Assembly (NCBI RefSeq): GCF_004022705.2
Contig: NZ_RZOY02000010.1
Location: 248,001 to 312,000 of the forward strand
Source: Mesorhizobium sp. M2D.F.Ca.ET.226.01.1.1
GTDB taxonomy: Bacteria > Pseudomonadota > Alphaproteobacteria > Rhizobiales > Rhizobiaceae
Reading direction: 5' to 3'
Length of the DNA: 64,000 nucleotides
Position numbers and translations under genes: made by a program. The notes beneath the pieces were generated by a model that did no database searches, was not told the DNA's origin, and saw nothing but the letters and a program-made list of their open reading frames with translations. This document shows, piece after piece, positions 53,484 through 62,352 of the stretch. Positions within the stretch are counted from its first letter, which is position 1. Every line of letters begins with the position of its first letter.

Positions 53484-54041
53484 CTAGGCTGCCTTCCCTC
53501 GCAGGCGGTCTCGCGCCTGCATCAGGGCAAAGCCGAGCAGGTTCTCGCCGCGCCACAGCAACGGATTGGCGGCCTTCTCGTCATCGGCCGCAAGGCCGAT
53601 GCCCCAGATGCGGTCGACAGGGCTTGCCTCGACCAGGACCTTGTCGCCTGTCGCGAGCAGGAATGCGCCCAAATCCTTGTTCTGACTGAATTTCTGAAAG
53701 CTGCCCTCGGCGACGATATCGTTCTTCTCGCGGTCCCACAGCGCGCCGTCGAAGCCCTTGACCTTGCGGCCCAATTCCTTCGCCTGCTTGGGGCTGCCGG
53801 CCTCCAATATCCGCGCCACCATCTCTTCGTCGCCGAACAGGCGCGCCTTGGACGCCATCATCCAGTGTTCGGCCGTCGCATAGCGTGAGCCGGCCACGAT
53901 GAAGGGCGCCGGCCACCACTGGCTGAAACAGGATGCGGTAATGCTGCCGTCCTTCGAGGGCTGGTGGCCCCAGTAGAACAGCAGGCGCGGGCGCGATTTG
54001 GAGCGGACGGCTTCTTCGAGCCAGGCGCGGTCATAGGTCAT
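53484..54041 (-). CDS. NADAR family protein (YbiA-like)
   Basis: A 185-residue protein of the NADAR fold, whose members hydrolyse riboflavin intermediates or remove ADP-ribose from guanine. The family blocks are FYWGHQP, FSQWWPAPF, YATAEHWMMASKARLFGD near residue 60, and WDREKNDIV followed by KFSQNKDL near residue 115, ending NLLGFALM. It starts 9 bp after the small secreted gene and may be cotranscribed with it. Confidence 0.9.
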   Translation of the reverse strand: MTYDRAWLEEAVRSKSRPRLLFYWGHQPSKDGSITASCFSQWWPAPFIVAGSRYATAEHWMMASKARLFGDEEMVARILEAGSPKQAKELGRKVKGFDGALWDREKNDIVAEGSFQKFSQNKDLGAFLLATGDKVLVEASPVDRIWGIGLAADDEKAANPLLWRGENLLGFALMQARDRLRGKAA

Positions 54042-54050
54042 GCGAACACC

Positions 54051-54461
54051 TTACTTCTTGTCCGCCAGCGAGCGCCGCAGCTGATCGTCGAGACTCGCGA
54101 ATTCGTCGGCCAACCTTTCACAGGCGGCGCGGTTGGCCTCGCAGCGGATTTTCCGTTTTAGGATCCAATGGCCCTGCGGGTCCTTGTCCAGCCACCGGCA
54201 GGTGACGGCGGGATAGGCCTTCTCGGAGGGCTTTGTAAAAACCCATTGCGTCACCCCGTCGCCGGCGACGAATAAGTCGAAGCGGTCTGATGCCGGAGCT
54301 TGACGGAGGCTCGCCCGCACCTGCCTGAGAAAATCCGCCGTGTCGCCACCGTGGATGCCGCACATCGTCGAAGGGCCGTGCTCGTAGCTGTAAACGGTTT
54401 CGGCGCCGGAGATATCCGCGCTCGCGATCAGCATTGCGCCCGCTACAAAGACTGCTTTCAC
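54051..54461 (-). CDS. Small secreted protein, unknown
   Basis: A 136-residue protein that starts at GTG 54461 after a very strong GGGGGAGGGG ribosome binding site. A signal peptide (KAVFVAGAMLIASADISGAE) precedes a mature chain with four Cys (STMCGIHGG, VTCRWLDKD, RCEANRAACERLADEF), which could form two disulfides. No family was recognised. The longer frame to 54605 was rejected because it adds an implausible Arg/Pro-rich leader. Confidence 0.65.
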   Translation of the reverse strand: MKAVFVAGAMLIASADISGAETVYSYEHGPSTMCGIHGGDTADFLRQVRASLRQAPASDRFDLFVAGDGVTQWVFTKPSEKAYPAVTCRWLDKDPQGHWILKRKIRCEANRAACERLADEFASLDDQLRRSLADKK

Positions 54462-54628
54462 CGATGCCCCTCCCCCAGCCTTCGCCACGCTATCATCCGG
54501 TGCAGGGATTGCCATCCCTGCGCCAACGCAAGCGCCCTGCTGGCGCAGCGCTGCCCTTGTTTTCACTCGTATAGCTGCGGGTGTGGTACCGGTCGGACGG
54601 GCCACCTCCGGGCAAGCAGATCGATACC

Positions 54629-55525
54629 ATGGCCGATGTCGTCGTCCTCGAAAGCCGCGAAAGGGTGCTGGCCGGCATCCTGTTCACCGCTGCCGCCTAT
54701 TTCCTGTTTTCGGCGCAGGATGCCTCGATCAAGCTTCTGGTCGCCGGCATGACCGTGTGGCAGATCATGTTCTTCCGCTCGATCACGGTGCTTGTCGCCT
54801 GCGGCGCGATCGGCGGGAAGCGGCTGTTTGCCGCTACGATTGCCTCGCCGATCGTCAGGCCGATGCTGGTGCGCAGCGCCTTCACGCTGGCCGCCTGGCT
54901 TTGCTACTACAATGCCGCGCGCTCGCTGCAGCTCGCCGAGCTCACCACCATCTATTACGCCGCGCCGATCATCGTCACCGTGCTGTCGGTGCTAGTCCTG
55001 GGGGAAACGGTGCCGCTGTTGCGCTGGATCGCGGTCTTCATCGGTTTCGCCGGCGTCTTCATCGCCTGCGATCCGACGCGGCTCGGCCTCTCCGTGCCGG
55101 TGATTCTGGTGCTGGCCGCCGCGGTGCTGTGGGGCATCGCCGTGGTGCTCTTGCGCAAGACAGCCATGCAGGAGCGCACCATGATCCAGCTTGTGCTCAA
55201 TAATTTCTATTTCCTGCTCTTCTCGGCGGTGCCGGCGCTGATCTGGTGGCGCATGCCTGACGGAACGCAACTGCTGTTGCTGCTGAGCGTCGGCGCGCTC
55301 GGCGGCGTGGCGCAATACATGCTGTTCGAAGGCATGAAGCGCGCGCCGGTGTCGATCGTGGCGCCGTTCGAATACACCTCGCTGGTATGGGCCTTCGCGC
55401 TGGGCTACGGCATCTGGGGCGACGTGCCGCGCGCGGAAGTGTTCATGGGCGCGGCGCTGATCATCGGCGCCGGCTTGCTTGTCGTCGGCAACGAGCGTTT
55501 CCGCAAGCGGGAGCAGGCCTCATGA
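54629..55525 (+). CDS. EamA/RhaT-family transporter
   Basis: A 298-residue drug/metabolite transporter with ten membrane segments in two EamA repeats (first about residues 15-140, second about 150-290). Family strings: FTAAAYFLFSAQDASIKLL, LTTIYYAAPIIVTVLSVLVLGE, and PFEYTSLVWAFALGYGIWGD in the second repeat. The substrate is unknown. The ATG at 54629 lies 16 codons into the open frame. It is followed 37 bp later by a second EamA gene. Confidence 0.88.
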   Translation: MADVVVLESRERVLAGILFTAAAYFLFSAQDASIKLLVAGMTVWQIMFFRSITVLVACGAIGGKRLFAATIASPIVRPMLVRSAFTLAAWLCYYNAARSLQLAELTTIYYAAPIIVTVLSVLVLGETVPLLRWIAVFIGFAGVFIACDPTRLGLSVPVILVLAAAVLWGIAVVLLRKTAMQERTMIQLVLNNFYFLLFSAVPALIWWRMPDGTQLLLLLSVGALGGVAQYMLFEGMKRAPVSIVAPFEYTSLVWAFALGYGIWGDVPRAEVFMGAALIIGAGLLVVGNERFRKREQAS

Positions 55526-55562
55526 CGGAAGGCTGTCAGGAGCAACAGCATAGGATGACGCC

Positions 55563-56480
55563 ATGACCGACACGCTCCACATGCCGGAAAAGCTCTCGCC
55601 TGCCGCCGCCGACGTGGCAGCCGAGCGCACGCTCGGCATCATCCTGGTATCGGCCTCCGCCATCGCCTTCGCGCTCACCGGCGTGCTGACCAAATCGATC
55701 CAAGCCGATCCGCTGACCATCACCTGCTGGCGCGGCTTCGTCGGTTCGATCCTGATTACCTTCTATGTGCTGTGGCGCCGTCGCCGCTCGGCCGGGCGCG
55801 AAAGCCTGAGATTGGGTTGGCGCGGCTGGCTGCTGGCGATCGAAGGTGCGGCCGCCAGCATCGCCTTCATCTCGGCCTTCAAATTCACCTATGTGGCCAA
55901 TGTCGCGGTGATCTACGCCACTTCGCCCTTCATCGCCGCGCTTCTTGCCTTCCTTCTGGTGCGCGAGAGAATCCGGCTGCAGACGATGGTTGCTGCCGCG
56001 GTGTCGATGTGCGGCGTCGCCATCATGGTGGGCGCCGGCCTCGGCAGCGGGCACCTATTCGGCGACGGGCTGGCGCTTTTGATGACCGCCGGCAGTGCGC
56101 TCTACATGATCATGGTGCGCGCTTTTCGCGATTCCCCGGTCGTCTGGGCCGGCGCCGTGTCAGCCTTCCTGCTTTTCGTGCTCGGCTGGTTCGTCACCGA
56201 TCCGCTCGCCGTGTCGGCCCGCGACGTGGTGCTGCTTGGGGCCTTCGGCTGCTCCTTCGCCATGGCCTCGATCCTGTGGACGGAAGGCTCGCGGCTCATC
56301 CCATCCGCCGAAGCCGGCCTACTCGGCTCGGCCGAGGTGCCCTTCGCCATCCTGTTTGCCTTGCTGTTTCTTGGCGAGGCCCCGCCATTGGCCAGCGTTG
56401 TGGGCGGCGCCATCGTGCTTTGCGCGGTTTTCGTCCATGCCGGACGCGACTGGCTAAAGGCGAAATCGGCGCGTTCGTAA
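55563..56480 (+). CDS. EamA-family transporter, second copy
   Basis: A 305-residue ten-segment transporter of the same superfamily as its neighbour but clearly divergent in sequence (LGIILVSASAIAFALTGVLT; NVAVIYATSPFIAALLAFLL; IPSAEAGLLGSAEVPFAILF). AGGATGACGCC precedes the ATG. The two genes probably form one transcript that ends at the hairpin at 56581. The substrate is unknown. Confidence 0.88.
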   Translation: MTDTLHMPEKLSPAAADVAAERTLGIILVSASAIAFALTGVLTKSIQADPLTITCWRGFVGSILITFYVLWRRRRSAGRESLRLGWRGWLLAIEGAAASIAFISAFKFTYVANVAVIYATSPFIAALLAFLLVRERIRLQTMVAAAVSMCGVAIMVGAGLGSGHLFGDGLALLMTAGSALYMIMVRAFRDSPVVWAGAVSAFLLFVLGWFVTDPLAVSARDVVLLGAFGCSFAMASILWTEGSRLIPSAEAGLLGSAEVPFAILFALLFLGEAPPLASVVGGAIVLCAVFVHAGRDWLKAKSARS

Positions 56481-56531
56481 AAATATTTTGCCAGTCACGG
56501 AACCATCATCCGACTCAGGCATTGTTAGATC

Positions 56532-56576
56532 GACGGGTCACCCCCAAGTCCCCCCAAACCCCTCGACCCGTCCGAC
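56532..56576. other. Long-range hairpin in convergent gap
   Basis: GACGGGTC and GACCCGTC pair across a C-rich loop of about 25 bases. Together with the terminator just after it, it may protect or end transcripts from the transporter pair. Confidence 0.35.
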
Positions 56577-56580
56577 TAGA

Positions 56581-56612
56581 AGCCGACCCGCAAAAAGGTC
56601 GGCTTTTTCTTT
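56581..56612 (+). terminator. Intrinsic terminator after EamA pair
   Basis: An 8-bp stem AGCCGACC / GGTCGGCT with loop CGCAAAAA, then TTTTCTTT. The A-rich loop side gives only weak function for the convergent lysR gene. Confidence 0.85.
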
Positions 56613-56633
56613 GGATTGCTGGAAACGGGGCGT

Positions 56634-57488
56634 TCAGGACGGCAAGGCCAGACCGCTGCCCAGCAGCTCCGCCAGATCGCGTGCCGAGCGAGGAGCTTCA
56701 CGGCCAAGCCGGATGGCGAAATCGGCCATGGGCAATGGCGGGAGGTCTAACTCTGAAGACGCTTCCACGATGCCGGAATGGGCGAAGCGCCGGGTGCGCG
56801 GCGTCAGCGCGATGCCGGCATCGACCGCGGCGCGCAGGCCGGCGAGGCTGGCGCTGCCGGCGGCGATGCGATAGCGGCGGCCGGCGGCGTCGAGCGCGTT
56901 GAGCGCGGCCTCGCGGAAGCCGCAATAAGGATCGAGCAGCGCCAGCGGCAGCGCTTCCTGCCGCGTCGCCAGGCCTTTTTCCGAGCAGAGCCACAGCATC
57001 GGCTCGCTGATCACGGCCGCTTCGTCCGGCGATGCGGCATGGCGCATGGTGATTGCGAGGTCGAGTTGGCCCGCCTGCAGCGCCGAGCCGAGCTCCAGGG
57101 AGCGGCCGACGCGCAGTTCGATCCGCACGCGCGGATGGCTGGCGGCGAAGGCCCTGAGCAGGTCCGGCAGGCCCTGGTCGGCGAAATCCTGCGTCGTGCC
57201 GATGGCGATGCGGCCGCCGGCGCGCGCGCCCTTCAGCGCCAGCCAGGCCTCGGTGTGGACGGCAAGAATGCGCCGGGCATGGCCGACAAGATCCTCGCCG
57301 GCCGGTGTCAGCCCGCGCCCCCTGCCCTGGGGGGTGAGCAACGGCTCGCCGACGATCTCTTCGAGCCGCTGCATCTGCGCGGTCACCGCCGACGGCGTGC
57401 GGCCGACAGTGGACGCGGCCTTGGCAAGTGAGCCCCCATCGACGAAAGCGAGGAAGGTTTTCAGCAAGTCGGGATCGAGCGTTTCCAT
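56634..57488 (-). CDS. LysR-family transcriptional regulator
   Basis: A 284-residue regulator. The winged helix-turn-helix is at residues about 5-65 (LLKTFLAFVDGGSLAKAAST, RTPSAVTAQMQRLEE) and the periplasmic-binding-like effector domain follows from about residue 92. The ATG at 57488 lies immediately before a T-N11-A palindrome. It is divergent from the tautomerase gene, so regulation of that gene is likely. The effector is unknown. Confidence 0.92.
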   Translation of the reverse strand: METLDPDLLKTFLAFVDGGSLAKAASTVGRTPSAVTAQMQRLEEIVGEPLLTPQGRGRGLTPAGEDLVGHARRILAVHTEAWLALKGARAGGRIAIGTTQDFADQGLPDLLRAFAASHPRVRIELRVGRSLELGSALQAGQLDLAITMRHAASPDEAAVISEPMLWLCSEKGLATRQEALPLALLDPYCGFREAALNALDAAGRRYRIAAGSASLAGLRAAVDAGIALTPRTRRFAHSGIVEASSELDLPPLPMADFAIRLGREAPRSARDLAELLGSGLALPS

Positions 57489-57491
57489 AGT

Positions 57492-57504
57492 TCGATGATA
57501 TCGA
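57492..57504. promoter_or_regulatory. Candidate LysR operator (T-N11-A)
   Basis: TCGATGATATCGA has the LysR-type T-N11-A form and is the core of a TTCGAT-GAT-ATCGAA palindrome 3 bp upstream of the regulator start codon, as expected for autorepression. The whole divergent gap is 57489-57599. Confidence 0.55.
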
Positions 57505-57599
57505 AGTGTTCGTGAAAAACAATTCGATTTTATTGATGTTATCATCGTGACATTGTCCTCCCATCGAAAGCGCGAGGCGCAAACCCGAAGGAGAGAAAA

Positions 57600-58007
57600 A
57601 TGCCGATCATCAATGTCAGCATCACAGGCAAGCCGGACGCCAAGCTGTCAGCCGCCATCGCCAGCGAAGCCACGGACATCACCGCGAAGCTGCTGCGCAA
57701 GGACCCGACAATCACCGCGGTCGCGGTCAACTACATCGACCCACAGCACTGGTTCGCCGGCGGCAAGTCGCTGGCCGCGCACGGCACCAACACATTCTGG
57801 CTGGACATCAAGGTCGTCGACGGCACCAACACCAAGCTGGAACTGGAAGCCTATCTCAAGGCGATCTTCGAGGCTTTCGGCCGGCTGCTCGGCGGCGTGC
57901 ATGAGGAAAGCTATGCCCTCGTGCATGAGGTACCGGCGGCGGCCTATGGCTATGGCGGCAAGAGCCAGGAGTTCCGGTTCATCAGCGGGAGGCTGAAGGC
58001 GGCCTAG
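57600..58007 (+). CDS. Tautomerase-superfamily protein
   Basis: A 135-residue 4-oxalocrotonate-tautomerase-like protein. After Met removal, Pro at position 1 (PIINVSITGKPD) is the expected catalytic base. It is longer than classic 4-OT (about 62 residues) and is likely a fused two-unit or MIF-like type. An excellent GAAGGAGAG precedes the ATG. It is divergent from the LysR gene, which probably controls it. Substrate unknown. Confidence 0.85.
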   Translation: MPIINVSITGKPDAKLSAAIASEATDITAKLLRKDPTITAVAVNYIDPQHWFAGGKSLAAHGTNTFWLDIKVVDGTNTKLELEAYLKAIFEAFGRLLGGVHEESYALVHEVPAAAYGYGGKSQEFRFISGRLKAA

Positions 58008-58013
58008 GCGCCG

Positions 58014-58213
58014 TCTTCCCCTTCTCCCCTTGTGGGAGAAGGTGGATCGGCGCGCAGCGCCGAGACGGATGAGGGGTACTGGAAGGAACACGGCCTCAAA
58101 AAATTTTAATACTTTGAGGAGCTTACTCTCCTGCGCAGCGATCCTTCCAGCACCCCTCATCCGTCCGAGCTTCGCTCGGCCACCTTCTCCCACAAGGGAG
58201 AAGGGGACGCCGT
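58014..58213. repeat. Large inverted repeat, second intergenic family
   Basis: Arms 58014-58078 and 58152-58213 are imperfect inverted complements: CTTGTGGGAGAAGGTGG and CGGATGAGGGG in the left arm answer CCCCTCATCCG and CCACCTTCTCCCACAAGGG in the right. The centre (58079-58151) is AT-richer. It differs from the GGGGGAGATGGC family. It fills most of the 305-bp gap 58008-58312, which has no gene. Confidence 0.75.
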
Positions 58214-58312
58214 GCATCACTCCGCATTGACCTGGCCCGCGCTTCCGCTACCCTCTGCCACCAAAGCGGCCGCTCAAGAGCCGCGCCCTGGAGGAGACTG
58301 GGAGAGAGCGGC

Positions 58313-60535
58313 ATGATCCTGACCCTGGCGCTGCTGGCGGGCCTTGTCTTTGCCTGGCTGCTGATCGCCGTGATCGAAAGGTTCCGGCTCGATCTGCGTT
58401 TCACCCAGGCGCTGCTCTATGTGCCGTTCAAGCTTGCCTACCGCATCGCCGACGACCGCATGCGCATTGCCCGCAGCGCCAAGGCGCCGGTCATCTATGT
58501 GGTTTCGCACCAGTCGCGCATCGAGCCGGCGCTGATGCTGTCGCTGCTGCCCGACGACACGCTGCATATTCTGGACGAGGCTTCGGCGCGCTCGCCCTGG
58601 CTCGAACCATGGCGCGAGCTTGCCCGTACCATTGCCTTCAATGCCGAGCACGTCTTCGTCAGCCGCCGGCTGGTGCGTGTGCTGAAGGGCAAGGGACGGC
58701 TTGCCGTCTACCTGCCCGACAATGTCGAGCCGGACGTCAAATCCTTCCGGCTGTTTCGCGCCATCACCCGCATCGCCATGCAGGCGGACGCGCGCATCGT
58801 GCCGATCTTCGTTGCCGGCACGCGCGACCTGCCTGTGTCGCTGACGCCGAAGGAGAAGGCACCTCGCCACTGGTTCCCGCGGCTGTCGGTTAGCGTGCTG
58901 GAGCCGATGACCGTGGCCGAGCTGGTGGCGCGCAATCCCGACATGGCTTCCAACACCAACGCGCTGTTCGACCGTTTCGCCGAAGCACGCCTCTACGGCA
59001 CCAATCTCGACCGGGGCCTGTTCCTCGCCATGCGCGACGCCGCCGACCGCGTCGGCCCATCGCATCCGATCATCGAGGATGTGATCTCCGGCTCGCTCAG
59101 CTATCGCAAGCTGTTCATCGGCGCGCGCGTGCTCGGCCGCCATTTCGAGGCGGTGACGGCGCCGGGCGAAGCAGTCGGCGTGCTCTTGCCCAATGCCAAT
59201 GGCGTGGTGCTCACCTTCGTCGGCCTGATCTCGGCGGCCAGAGTGGCGGCGATGATCAACTACACCGCCGGCCCGGCCAGCGTAACCGCGGCGATCCGCA
59301 CCGCCGTCATCCGCACCGTGGTGTCCTCCCGCGCCTTCATCGAGAAGGCGGGCATCGACGACATCGTCGCCGCGGTCGAGGCGGGTGGCGCCAAGATGCT
59401 GTGGCTGGAGGATGTGCGCGCCAGCGTGACCACGCTGGACAAGCTCGCCGCGGCACTTTTGTGGCGCCTGCCGCTGCAGCCGCAGGAGGCGGGCAAACCG
59501 GCGGTGATCCTGTTCACCTCGGGCTCGGAAGGCTCGCCGAAGGCGGTGGTGCTGTCGAACCGCAATCTGCTTGCCAATGTCATGCAGGCCGAGGCGCGCG
59601 TCTCTGTCTCGCCGGCCGATATCCTGCTCAACGTGCTGCCCGTGTTCCATTCCTTCGGCCTCACCGGCGGCACCATCCTGCCGCTGGTGCTGGGCATAAA
59701 GCTGTTCCTCTATCCCTCGCCGCTGCACTACAAGATCATTCCGGAGATCGCCCGCAAGGTGAAGCCGACCGTGATGTTCGGCACCGACACCTTCCTCGCC
59801 AATTATGCCCGCACCGCCAAGGACGGCGACTTCTCCAGCCTGCGCTTCGTCGTGGCCGGCGCCGAGGCGGTGAAGCAGGAGACGCGGCGCACCTACCGCG
59901 ACCGCTTCCAGGCGTCGATCGTCGAAGGTTTCGGACTGACAGAGGCCGCGCCCGTGGTGGCGGTGAACACAGCGATCCATAGCCGCGACGGCACGGTCGG
60001 CCGGCCGCTGCCGGCCATCCGCATGAAGCTGGAGCCGGTCGAAGGTATCGCCGAGGGCGGCCGGCTGTGGCTCGACGGGCCGAACATGATGATGGGCTAT
60101 ATGAGCGCCGACCGGCCGGGCGAATTGCAGCCGCTCGAAGGCTGGCACGACACCGGCGACATTGTCTCGATCGACCGCGAGGGCTTCATCACCATTCGCG
60201 GCCGGGCAAAACGCTTCGCCAAGATCGCCGGCGAGATGGTGTCGCTGGGCGCCGTCGAAATGCTGGTGCAGTCGCTGTGGCCGGAAGAGCGCCATGCCGC
60301 GGTGGCCGTGCCCGACAAGAGGCGTGGCGAGCGTATCGTGCTGGTGACCACCGCCGACGATGCCAGTGCCGAGGAACTGCGCCAGTTCGGAAAGAAGGCG
60401 GGTGCCGCCGAACTGATGGTCCCGAACGACATCATCAAGGTGGACGAGATCCCGGTGCTGGGCTCGGGCAAGACGGACTACACCTCGGCGCGCAAGCTGG
60501 CGATTGATAGGCTGGGGCTGGACGTGGCGGCGTAG
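58313..60535 (+). CDS. Aas-like fusion: divergent acyltransferase plus AMP-dependent synthetase
   Basis: A 740-residue membrane-associated protein. Residues about 1-20 are a hydrophobic anchor; residues about 40-220 align by position with PlsC-type acyltransferases but have SHQSRIEPA (H-x4-E) instead of H-x4-D and PDNV in place of EGTR. Residues about 225-735 are a full ANL synthetase: FTSGSEGSPKAV near residue 401, GFGLTEAAPV near residue 540, WHDTGDIV near residue 608 and the catalytic Lys in GSGKTDYTSARK near residue 720. True Aas recycles lysophosphatidylethanolamine; this one may have a changed acyltransferase role. GGGAGAGAG precedes the ATG. Confidence 0.82.
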   Translation: MILTLALLAGLVFAWLLIAVIERFRLDLRFTQALLYVPFKLAYRIADDRMRIARSAKAPVIYVVSHQSRIEPALMLSLLPDDTLHILDEASARSPWLEPWRELARTIAFNAEHVFVSRRLVRVLKGKGRLAVYLPDNVEPDVKSFRLFRAITRIAMQADARIVPIFVAGTRDLPVSLTPKEKAPRHWFPRLSVSVLEPMTVAELVARNPDMASNTNALFDRFAEARLYGTNLDRGLFLAMRDAADRVGPSHPIIEDVISGSLSYRKLFIGARVLGRHFEAVTAPGEAVGVLLPNANGVVLTFVGLISAARVAAMINYTAGPASVTAAIRTAVIRTVVSSRAFIEKAGIDDIVAAVEAGGAKMLWLEDVRASVTTLDKLAAALLWRLPLQPQEAGKPAVILFTSGSEGSPKAVVLSNRNLLANVMQAEARVSVSPADILLNVLPVFHSFGLTGGTILPLVLGIKLFLYPSPLHYKIIPEIARKVKPTVMFGTDTFLANYARTAKDGDFSSLRFVVAGAEAVKQETRRTYRDRFQASIVEGFGLTEAAPVVAVNTAIHSRDGTVGRPLPAIRMKLEPVEGIAEGGRLWLDGPNMMMGYMSADRPGELQPLEGWHDTGDIVSIDREGFITIRGRAKRFAKIAGEMVSLGAVEMLVQSLWPEERHAAVAVPDKRRGERIVLVTTADDASAEELRQFGKKAGAAELMVPNDIIKVDEIPVLGSGKTDYTSARKLAIDRLGLDVAA

Positions 60536-60546
60536 CGCGCCAGCGC

Positions 60547-60706
60547 CAATCTCCCCCCTTGTGGGGGAGATGGCCGCGAAGCGGCCAGAGGGGGTCTTAG
60601 CGCGTAGAACGCCGACGCCATTGCGCGCCGCGAGCGGCGTTGGCGCTCCACGCGCAGCGACCCCCTCTGTCGCCTTCGGCGACATCTCCCCCTCAAGGGG
60701 AGATTA
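60547..60706. repeat. RIME-like palindromic element, fourth copy
   Basis: Arms 60547-60597 and 60657-60706 are inverted complements, with the same GGGGGAGATGGCCGC core and local palindromes (GCCGCGAAGCGGC, CGCCTTCGGCG) as 51012-51178. It lies between two convergent genes. Confidence 0.75.
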
Positions 60707-60710
60707 CCGG

Positions 60711-61526
60711 CTACCCGATATCCGACGGTGGCACTTTCTCGCCCTCGCGCATGGCCCGTTTCGAGTAGGCGCGGACCGAGAACGGCAGGAAGAGCAGATA
60801 GCCGGCAACCGAGGCGGTCAGCGTGTACCAGGGATAGGCCATCAAGAGCAGGATATAGAGCACTACAGCCAGGATGACCGCCAGCACCCTGTCGCCCGGC
60901 ACCTTGACGCTTTTGCCCGAATAGACCGGCAGGCGGCTCACCAGCAGAAACGCGACCAGCACGGTGAAGCCGGTGGCCAGGAAGGCGGCAGGCCGCGACG
61001 GCTCCAGCCCGAGCCGCAAAAAATACAGATAGAGCGGCAGCATGACCAGCACGGCGCCGGCCGGGGCCGGCACACCGACGAAATATTCGGACTGCCACGC
61101 GGGCTGGTCGGTGTCGTCGGCCAGCACGTTGAAACGGGCGAGCCGCATGCCGCAGGCGATGGTGAAGAGAAGTGCCGCGATCCAGCCCGGCGAGCCGGCG
61201 CGGTCGAGCAGGAAGGCATAGAGCACCAGTGCGGGCGCGACACCGAAATTGACGATGTCGGCCAGCGAATCCATCTGCGCGCCGAATTTCGAGGTCGCCT
61301 TCAGCATGCGCGCCAGCCGCCCGTCGATGCCGTCGAGGAAGGCGGCAAGCAGGACCATGACCACGGCGATCTCGAAGCGGTTCTCGAAGGCGAAGCGGAT
61401 GCCGGACAGGCCGGCGCAGATGGCAAGCACCGTGACTAGATTGGGCAGTACCATGCGCATCGGTATCTCGCGGATGCGCGGGCCGCCGCTGGCATGGGCC
61501 TCGAACTTTTTGAACGGCGCGCCCAA
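60711..61526 (-). CDS. pssA: CDP-diacylglycerol-serine O-phosphatidyltransferase
   Basis: Makes phosphatidylserine from CDP-diacylglycerol and serine in the inner membrane. The 271-residue product has the CDP-alcohol phosphotransferase motif D-G-x2-D-G-x2-A-R-x8-G-x3-D-x3-D (FLDGIDGRLARM, then FGAQMDSLAD) near residue 65 and about eight membrane segments. The start is TTG, 3 bp after the psd stop; the family N-terminus PFKKFEA begins there. It works with psd. Confidence 0.94.
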   Translation of the reverse strand: MGAPFKKFEAHASGGPRIREIPMRMVLPNLVTVLAICAGLSGIRFAFENRFEIAVVMVLLAAFLDGIDGRLARMLKATSKFGAQMDSLADIVNFGVAPALVLYAFLLDRAGSPGWIAALLFTIACGMRLARFNVLADDTDQPAWQSEYFVGVPAPAGAVLVMLPLYLYFLRLGLEPSRPAAFLATGFTVLVAFLLVSRLPVYSGKSVKVPGDRVLAVILAVVLYILLLMAYPWYTLTASVAGYLLFLPFSVRAYSKRAMREGEKVPPSDIG

Positions 61527-61529
61527 CGC

Positions 61530-62228
61530 TCAGGAAACCCTGACCAGGGGCGTGACCGCGGTGCCGCCGAATTCGGCGAGCACGGTCTCGCCGCCGACCG
61601 CCGTCTGGCCGACCGCGACGCGCGGCACGGCGCCCGACGGCAGGAAGACATCGACGCGCGAGCCGAAGCGGATCAGGCCGAAACGCTCGCCGATCGCGAT
61701 CGTGCCGCCGGTCTCTGCCCAGCAGACGATGCGCCGCGCCACCAGGCCTGCGATCTGAACGGCGGCAATCGTGCCGTTAGGGCTGTCGATGACCAGGCCG
61801 TTGCGCTCGTTTTCCGCACTTGCCTTGTCGAGCTCGGCATTGAGGAATTTGCCGGGCTTGTGCTCGATGCGCGTGATCCGGCCGCGCACCGGAGCGCGGT
61901 TGATGTGGCAGGAAAACACGTTCATGAACACCGAAATGCGGGTCATCTCGCCGGAACCCAGGCCAAGCTCGCTCGGCGGCACGGCGGGCCCGACCGCCGA
62001 GATCACCCCGTCGGCCGGGCTCACCACCAGCCGGTCGTCGACCGGCGTGACGCGCTCGGGATCGCGGTAGAAATAGACGCACCAAGCGGTGAGGATCAGC
62101 CCGATCCAGAACAGGATCGAGGAGAAATAGCCGAGAAACAGCGTCGCCGCGGCGAAGGCGGCGATAAAGGGATAGCCTTCGCGGTGGATCGGAACGAACG
62201 TATTCTTGACCGAGTCGAGAAGCGTCAT
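61530..62228 (-). CDS. psd: Phosphatidylserine decarboxylase
   Basis: Converts phosphatidylserine to phosphatidylethanolamine. The 232-residue proenzyme is the short alphaproteobacterial type with an N-terminal membrane segment ([20 protein letters not shown]), [12 protein letters not shown] near residue 70, [14 protein letters not shown] near residue 100, and the self-cleavage site RFGSRVDVF near residue 189, where Ser becomes the pyruvoyl group. It is directly upstream of pssA, 3 bp apart. Confidence 0.95.
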   Translation of the reverse strand: MTLLDSVKNTFVPIHREGYPFIAAFAAATLFLGYFSSILFWIGLILTAWCVYFYRDPERVTPVDDRLVVSPADGVISAVGPAVPPSELGLGSGEMTRISVFMNVFSCHINRAPVRGRITRIEHKPGKFLNAELDKASAENERNGLVIDSPNGTIAAVQIAGLVARRIVCWAETGGTIAIGERFGLIRFGSRVDVFLPSGAVPRVAVGQTAVGGETVLAEFGGTAVTPLVRVS

Positions 62229-62352
62229 GGGGCTTGGGGCGGTCCTGTTTCAGGTTGCGCCTCAATAGCGGAAAGCCCCCCTCCCCGCAACGCAACAATG
62301 GGGGAGGAACGGGGCGGGTTGCTGAGGATGCCATTGTCGGAGGCAGGTTGGA
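62229..62352. other. Intergenic gap with terminator-like hairpin
   Basis: CCTCCCC (62280-62286) and GGGGAGG (62301-62307) can pair around a 14-base loop, 46 bp downstream of the small leftward gene at 62353. It may end that transcript before psd. No gene recognised. Confidence 0.35.

Noticed and set aside
58274-60685. 803-codon open frame on the minus strand opposite the Aas-like gene
   Set aside because: It is an antisense shadow produced by high GC codon bias; the plus strand has clear synthetase motifs and a ribosome binding site, and the minus frame is His/Gln/Arg-rich without motifs.
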